A stretch of DNA of 11,559 nucleotides. Source: Phoronis ovalis (lineage: Eukaryota; Phoronida; Phoronidae). The stretch spans positions 1 to 11,559 of the forward strand of contig JAOXYB010052267.1 of the NCBI GenBank assembly GCA_028565635.1, read 5' to 3'. The notes beneath the pieces were generated by a model, which saw nothing but the letters and a program-made list of their open reading frames with translations, did no database searches and had not been told where the DNA came from. Of the stretch, positions 7,414 to 11,559 are shown piece after piece (the stretch's first letter is position 1; every line of letters starts with the position of its first letter). Position numbers and translations under genes: made by a program.

Positions 7414-8092
7414 ACCGGTAACGATAACAGGGCGTTCCACATTACCCATATGAAATCTTAAACATTATTTATAGCATTCAATGCAAACTGGCAATATTAG
7501 GCGAAAAGACAGCTAGGGTAAAGACTATACAACTATATTAGTGCTCGCCAAAAAAATTGAAAATCAAAAATCACTTCTTGTGTATACTATATAACTGATA
7601 AGCTGAATCTAATGGGTATGAATACAGTGCAAATATATGATGTTCAGAGTGATAATAATCTTTATGACTGAATATTTTTCGAAAATTTGGTCGTGCCGGA
7701 ACAAGTAATGAATTGGTGCGAAGCCAGAATTATACTATCCATGTTGTTAAACTAAAGTTAACGGGTTTTGACGGCTACTGACACAAATATCCTGAATTAG
7801 TATTTCTTACAAAGAAAAAACATCCTGTCTCTCATATCCTTTCACTTGCAAGCATAAGCTCTAAAACAGAATACCATAAAATTATAATAATTCATTTTTG
7901 TGAATCAGAAGGGAAGGCCCGCAATTTTATGTTGCTTAGTAAGATCAGGGCCAAAAGTTATCAACGGTTCCCTATGTATTGTTTACATGGTATTACAAAA
8001 CACCTGATAAAGTGAGGTGATGTCCCTGATAAATGATATAAGTTCGAATTTAGCGAAATTGTAAATCCTTGTTGGCTGGATAATTATCAGAA
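7414..8092. other. Intergenic / 5' flank of the ShKT protein gene
   Basis: I see no gene or repeat. TATA-like sequence (TGATATAAGT) lies near 8034-8043, about 50-60 nt before the ATG at 8093, but nothing else supports a core promoter there. Confidence 0.5.
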
Positions 8093-8183
8093 ATGAAAGT
8101 TGTACATAAAATCATAATTTTACTTTTGTGTTCCTCCTATAAAGCATGTGGTGGAAGAACTATACCAGCTACAAGAACAGCAG
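8093..8183 (+). CDS. Signal-peptide exon of the ShKT protein
   Basis: ATG at 8093 opens 30 codons plus one base. It starts MKVVHKIIILLLCSSY: a Lys/His n-region, a hydrophobic core, then small residues, as in a signal peptide. The donor is CAG|GTAGGT. The frame meets a stop soon after the donor, and the splice in phase 1 to the acceptor at 8369 restores the long ShKT frame exactly. Confidence 0.72.
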
Positions 8184-9664
8184 GTAGGTGCTGTTACAGG
8201 ATGTGGTTCCAACTAACAACGTATATTTGCTTGTGAGTAATGCCCGGTATATTACTGCAAATTCCATACTTGGAGCAGGTAAATTTGACGGCTGACAACA
8301 ATCTCATATAGTTAAAATTACAAGTACATTGCATCAGAACATGAGTAGTATATATGTGCATTATTGTAGATGAGACGAAAGAAGAAACAAAGCCGTTACG
8401 ATATGATATGAAACACACGAGAAGGTTCCTTATCCCATGTGAAATACTCTACAAATTGATTCAGTGTAATTCCTTTTACCGCTTAATGACCTATTTGTGT
8501 CCAGAGAGCTGCAAACTATACCAGAATCAAGCATACAATATTGGGGTACAGAATCCTGGGAGTCCTGTACACAATAGAAAAGTTCGGAGTTATAGCGCTG
8601 AATCAGTGCATACAAACTTGATTGATACAAACGTAAAGGAAAATTTGAAAAATGTTAAAGCTAGAAATAGAAGACAAATTGCCAAAGCATATTGTCTCGA
8701 TAAATATATAACGAAATGTCAAACCTACCAGCAACTAGGACACTGCGAAGAACGTGGACAAATGGAAATTATGAAAGCAAATTGCCCAAAAAGCTGTGGA
8801 TACTGTGGTCCGAGTTCAACACTTCCACCAACTAGTACGTCCCCTACCGTGACCGCAAGTACAATGCCTACGACTACCACTATGCCACCAGCTACTGTAT
8901 CAACAACAGCGATAAAAACTGTACTATGTATAGATATATCTATCACAAAATGTAATGAATTTGCAAAAAATGGTTTATGCATCACAAATCGAAGTTTTAT
9001 GTCGGGCATTTGTGATAAATCTTGTGGTTTCTGTACAAGTAACAGAAATACTGAAAACCCCAATAAAATGTCACCATTGCCTACCACTGCAAAAAGGATC
9101 ACCACAATACCAACAAAGAGCACGATTACACCAACAACTACCACCCACACTACTGCCACCGTGCCAGCAACTACAACCATGATGCCAACAATTACCTCCA
9201 TACCAACAACTAGAGCTACGACTACACCAATAACTACTACAATACCAACCATTTCCACTATGCCAACTACAGTTGCTCAAGCTAGTTATAAGTCTACAAC
9301 AGACAAGGTTTCTGAAATCGTTACTCCGTGTTTTGACATGTATGAGAGTACATGTACACTGTTGGCTTCTAGAGGTACTTGCTCGGAGGCTATACAACAG
9401 AGTTGTCGCAAAAGTTGCAAAGTATGCGATAATGTGATAGAAAGTACGACTCCTTATCACTCTACATCAATCATTCACGTGGCATCAAAAACTAACACAC
9501 GGTTACTATCGACTGCAGCTCAAAAACCAAGTACTACATTGGAACCAAGCAACTGCTTTGATGCATATACAGCAACCTGTTCATTATTGCAGTCTATGGG
9601 ATATTGCACGAAGAATACGGAACAGATGACCGAGATCTGTAGAAAAAGCTGTAACTTCTGCTGA
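8093..9664 (+). CDS. Secreted ShKT-domain protein with mucin-like Thr/Pro-rich linkers (two exons)
   Basis: Exons 8093-8183 and 8370-9664 join in phase 1 to give 461 residues. A signal peptide (core IIILLL, residues 7-12) opens it. Residues 54-78 look like an ShKT module with only four of six Cys. RNRR (129-132) is a possible furin-type cleavage site. Four complete six-Cys ShKT domains follow: 139-176, 217-252, 351-383 and 426-461, each ending in the SCxxC pattern; the protein stops at the last Cys. Thr/Pro/Ser-rich linkers (about 40, 98 and 42 residues) suggest heavy O-glycosylation. ShKT domains occur in cnidarian channel-blocking toxins but also in many non-toxic secreted proteins and as add-ons to enzymes. 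No module here has the Lys-Tyr dyad of ShK, so channel blocking is not indicated. A matrix, cuticle or mucus role is inference. Confidence 0.85.
8370..9664 (+). CDS. Main exon of the ShKT protein
   Basis: The open frame extends back to an ATG at 8354, but the segment 8354-8369 is better read as intron end (ATTATTGTAG|AT), since the ATG form would lack a signal peptide. The exon carries all Cys modules and linkers and ends with TGC TGA at 9659-9664. The valine-rich minus-strand open frame at 8725-9258 is the complement of the Thr/Pro codons and is not a gene. Confidence 0.88.
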
Positions 9665-9867
9665 AAGTAATATTTCATGGCGGCAGATAATTGTTGAGAA
9701 AGTTACAAATGTAGTTGTTATATGTCCCAACTGTTTGTAAAATATGAAATTGAGTATATTATCTCTTCTCTTTGGCAGTGCATATTTTTGTAATTATGGT
9801 GTAGTAATTATAAAGCTGATATATGAAAATTGTATATCATTATAGCCCTGTGATGTTGACTAATTTT

Positions 9868-9873
9868 AATAAA
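9868..9873 (+). promoter_or_regulatory. Poly(A) signal AATAAA of the ShKT gene
   Basis: AATAAA lies 203 nt after the stop, giving a 3'UTR of about 220-230 nt. A T/G-rich stretch follows (TTTGCCTTTGCGAGATTTGT). Confidence 0.65.
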
Positions 9874-9945
9874 TAACATACACATTTAAAATTTGCCTTT
9901 GCGAGATTTGTTTCTATTTTTAGGGAAATTACCGGGAAATAGTGA

Positions 9946-9961
9946 CACACATGAATGTGTG
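9946..9961. repeat. 16-bp near-perfect palindrome CACACAT-GA-ATGTGTG
   Basis: Seven-base arms surround a 2-base centre, about 90 nt upstream of the next gene's ATG. This could be a dimeric factor site in its promoter or 5'UTR, or chance. Confidence 0.5.
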
Positions 9962-10034
9962 ATTTGAGCGTGGATTTGAGATAACAGTGTACAGCATTCA
10001 CGATTACGACGCGCGCGTTTTAGAGACTACAGAA

Positions 10035-10052
10035 ATGCAATTTCAAACATGA
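10035..10052 (+). promoter_or_regulatory. uORF whose stop overlaps the start of the Ly6-like gene
   Basis: ATG at 10035 opens a five-codon frame (MQFQT) that ends with TGA at 10050-10052. It overlaps the main ATG (10049-10051) in an ATGA junction. If the transcript starts upstream, this arrangement would favour reinitiation-dependent control of the main frame. Confidence 0.45.
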
Positions 10053-10100
10053 AGTCGTACATGCATTATTTATTGTTTCCAATTTTACTTCCAAGGTTAG
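10049..10100 (+). CDS. Signal-peptide exon of the Ly6-like gene
   Basis: 17 codons plus one base: MKSYMHYLLFPILLPRL, then G|GTAAGT, a perfect consensus donor. The phase-1 join reproduces GCT at the start of exon 2 and gives a likely cleavage after the AAA stretch, just before ISCYNC. Confidence 0.7.
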
Positions 10101-11237
10101 GTAAGTAAAAAAAACATGCTGTTAGTAAAAGGTGAATAATTTTTGTAATGATGTTATAAATTTAAACATTGTTATAATTGCAAATATACAAACCTGTTTT
10201 AATTAAAATCTACAGCTGTGTACCCCTGTAACTTGTAAGGCAGAATTTTCAACGTTTTCACTTCAGTTTTGTTGTCATAGTTTGTTCTTGTGGTCATATC
10301 TTTTATGTACTGACAAAAGATCGTCACAGTGTTCCCCCCGAGACAGTGTTATTTCTCGTCGATTTTAACACCCACACACAGTAAACACCGGGGTGTTACA
10401 GAACACCTAACCTGGCAGGACCATAAAATCCACTTAAACTAGAAGCGCCTTTTAGCAAAGGCCAGGTTGCACACTCAACTTAGGACTGTCTTAAAACGTA
10501 GCCCACCATTTTTGACCTCATAATTACCCTAGATTACATTTAAAAGGATATAAAATATCACATTCGCAAGTTTCATGTAATTTTAAGATTTTGACCTCAT
10601 TGTCGACTCACCCCACTCTAGAGATGTCACATGTCAAGCCACATGCCTGTAACGTACACCAGTTGTTCTTGAATAACTACCTCTTTTCTGATTGAACTTG
10701 CTAAAAATGAAAATCTGATCGTTTGACATCTGAAACACTGGAAAAATCATCAAAGTTACCTTTGTATAATCTGATACCATCACTTCTGAACGTTTAAAGC
10801 AATTTTAGAATTTGACCTGCTCACCTCAATTTGACCCCTGACCTCATTTTTGTATGTCCCCTTCTCACTGAGTCCGTACCGCAAGGTTGATCCCTAGCCT
10901 GTAGCTCAAAGCATTTTCGAGATATCAAGGTTTGAAAATTGGTTAGATGCAGTTTGATGCAAACTGTGTGCATATATATTTTTTAGAAGCTTAAACGCTT
11001 GATTGATTTGTTTACCATGAACAAATATATTTAAGTGAGTGTGTGCACTAATAAACCAAATTACGCTATTTCGTTTTCTTTCAGCTGCTGCGATTTCTTG
11101 TTATAATTGTTTGTCTGATAACACTGATGTGCTTGGGTATCGATATGACTACGTCACATCTGGGTGTTCGGATATTAAAACATTGACCCCAGTAAACTGT
11201 GGACTAGGAAAACAATGTATCAAAATTCATCAGACTT
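10049..11237 (+). CDS. Secreted or GPI-anchored Ly6/uPAR (three-finger) protein, 3' end outside window
   Basis: Exon 1 (10049-10100) encodes a signal peptide and ends at G|GTAAGT. Exon 2 (11085-11237) is entered in phase 1 after TTTTCTTTCAG. Together they give 68 residues: a hydrophobic lead (YLLFPILLPRLAAA), then ISCYNC (Cys 23, 26) and Cys 45, 56 and 62 in the spacing of an LU/Ly6 domain start (CYxC ... C ... C ... C). The exon ends in phase 1 at a consensus donor (ACTT|GTAAGTAT). The remaining Cys, the final CN and any GPI signal would be in exons beyond 11559. Without splicing, the frame would close at 11287 with two more Cys and no LU ending. Family members act as ion-channel or receptor modulators and adhesion proteins; which applies here cannot be told. 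Confidence 0.75.
10366..10468. repeat. Cluster of inverted repeats in the Ly6-gene intron
   Basis: There are three pairings. TAACACCC (10366-10373) pairs with GGGTGTTA (10391-10398). AACCTGGC (10409-10416) pairs with GCCAGGTT (10461-10468). Inside the latter, GCCTTT (10447-10452) pairs with AAAGGC (10457-10462) around TAGC. The last two overlap by two bases and cannot both form fully. Confidence 0.65.
10513..10846 (+). repeat. Cluster of TGACCT motifs
   Basis: TGACCTCA occurs at 10513, 10592 and 10839, with TGACCTG at 10813 and TGACCCC at 10832. TGACCT is the complement of the nuclear-receptor half-site AGGTCA. The last three sit within 34 bases. A repeat origin is at least as likely as a regulatory one. 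Confidence 0.6.
11085..11237 (+). CDS. LU-domain exon of the Ly6-like gene
   Basis: 153 nt, phase 1 at both ends, between TTTTCTTTCAG and GTAAGT. It encodes AAISCYNCLSDNTDVLGYRY and then three further Cys (45, 56, 62 of the spliced model) with GLGKQCIK, typical of the LU core. The open frame upstream (from ATG 11039) runs over the polypyrimidine tract and is intron. Confidence 0.78.
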
Positions 11238-11287
11238 GTAAGTATCCTAAGGACAGTGCCAAATTGCAGTGTAGGACAAAAACTTAA

Positions 11288-11559
11288 TTTATTTAGTATT
11301 CATCAAGACCACCATCCCCTCCAAAAGCGTAGCTGACGTATATTGATATCGCATTTTTTTTTAATGTGACATTCTATTTATTACAGCAAACAATAATCAT
11401 ATCATGTAAATTATAAATACATGTACTATATATGATCCGAGGGGTACTGTCATCCAATGGGGGTATATTTTTTTTCATCAGAGTAACTGATTACAACTGG
11501 GTGTATAATTCAGTCCCAGGATGCTTACGACGGGGTATCATTTTAACTTGTTATATATA
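11288..11559. other. Probable intron of the Ly6-like gene at the window edge
   Basis: A fair acceptor (TATTTATTACAG, before 11387) leads in phase 1 to a stop after seven codons without Cys, so it is not a convincing LU exon. GGGGTACT at 11441 recalls the tip of the 7041-7410 element, but no further match follows. Nothing else seen. Confidence 0.5.

Larger units (their letters stand above)
10101..11084. other. Intron of the Ly6-like gene, with repeat-like DNA
   Basis: 984 nt with no coding exon seen. The part 10360-10930 contains nested inverted repeats and a cluster of TGACCT motifs, and its style (TTTGACCTCA, TTTCGAGATATC) looks like a decayed interspersed repeat. Confidence 0.65.

Noticed and set aside
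8034-8060. B-box-like AGTTCGAATTT, as in a tRNA
   Set aside because: No matching A box, no acceptor stem and no anticodon arm could be formed around it.
8725-9258. 177-residue Val-rich open frame on the minus strand
   Set aside because: It is the complement of Thr/Pro codons (ACN/CCN) in the ShKT linkers; low-complexity and without motifs.
9071-9460. 129-residue Cys/Ser-rich minus-strand open frame
   Set aside because: It is a shadow of the Thr-rich linker; the Cys and Ser codons arise from complementary repeats.
11238-11287. Unspliced ending of the Ly6-like frame with two extra Cys
   Set aside because: A consensus donor (GTAAGT) sits exactly at 11238 and the unspliced tail does not complete an LU domain; kept only as a less likely alternative.

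Overview
This is a eukaryotic, almost certainly metazoan, stretch of AT-rich genome with intron-split genes. Nothing in it looks bacterial or viral. The gene families (an SH3-WW-WW-PH Rho-GAP, a Thr-rich secreted protein with ShKT domains, a Ly6/uPAR three-finger protein) and the G-run foldback repeat suggest a marine invertebrate such as a hemichordate, echinoderm or lophotrochozoan. I cannot fix the phylum.

Left half, minus strand (about 6330 down to the left edge): one multi-exon gene of the ARHGAP9/12/15/27 group. I place seven coding exons with GT/AG borders: 4643-5215 (SH3), 4036-4269 (WW1), 3495-3602, 3112-3195 (WW2), 1437-1631, 874-924 and 390-451 (start of the PH domain). All complete junctions are phase 0. 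The rest of the PH domain and the RhoGAP domain must lie beyond position 1. The WW2-to-linker intron holds a possible alternative last exon with a stop, AATAAA and a GU-rich stretch. It would yield a short SH3-WW-WW protein with no GAP domain. A non-coding first exon and CCAAT box are proposed near 6330-6460.

Middle (about 6460-8090): no convincing gene. It holds a foldback, MITE-like element (7041-7410) with diverged terminal inverted repeats of about 40 bp and an internal GGATTGCTACC motif array.

Right third, plus strand: two head-to-tail genes for secreted Cys-rich proteins. Both have a short signal-peptide exon followed by a phase-1 intron. The first (8093-9664) is a 461-residue protein with one degenerate and four complete ShKT modules joined by Thr/Pro/Ser-rich, mucin-like linkers; its AATAAA is at 9868. 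The second starts 175 bases after that signal (10049) and has a Ly6/uPAR domain exon at 11085-11237. It probably continues off the right edge. Its intron carries repeat-like DNA with TGACCT motifs and nested inverted repeats.

I see no dedicated novel system. The best leads are the possible GAP-less isoform, the SH3-tail-like reading frame upstream of the chosen start, and the ShKT/mucin protein. All gene models come from reading splice signals and frame by eye; none is backed by transcript data.
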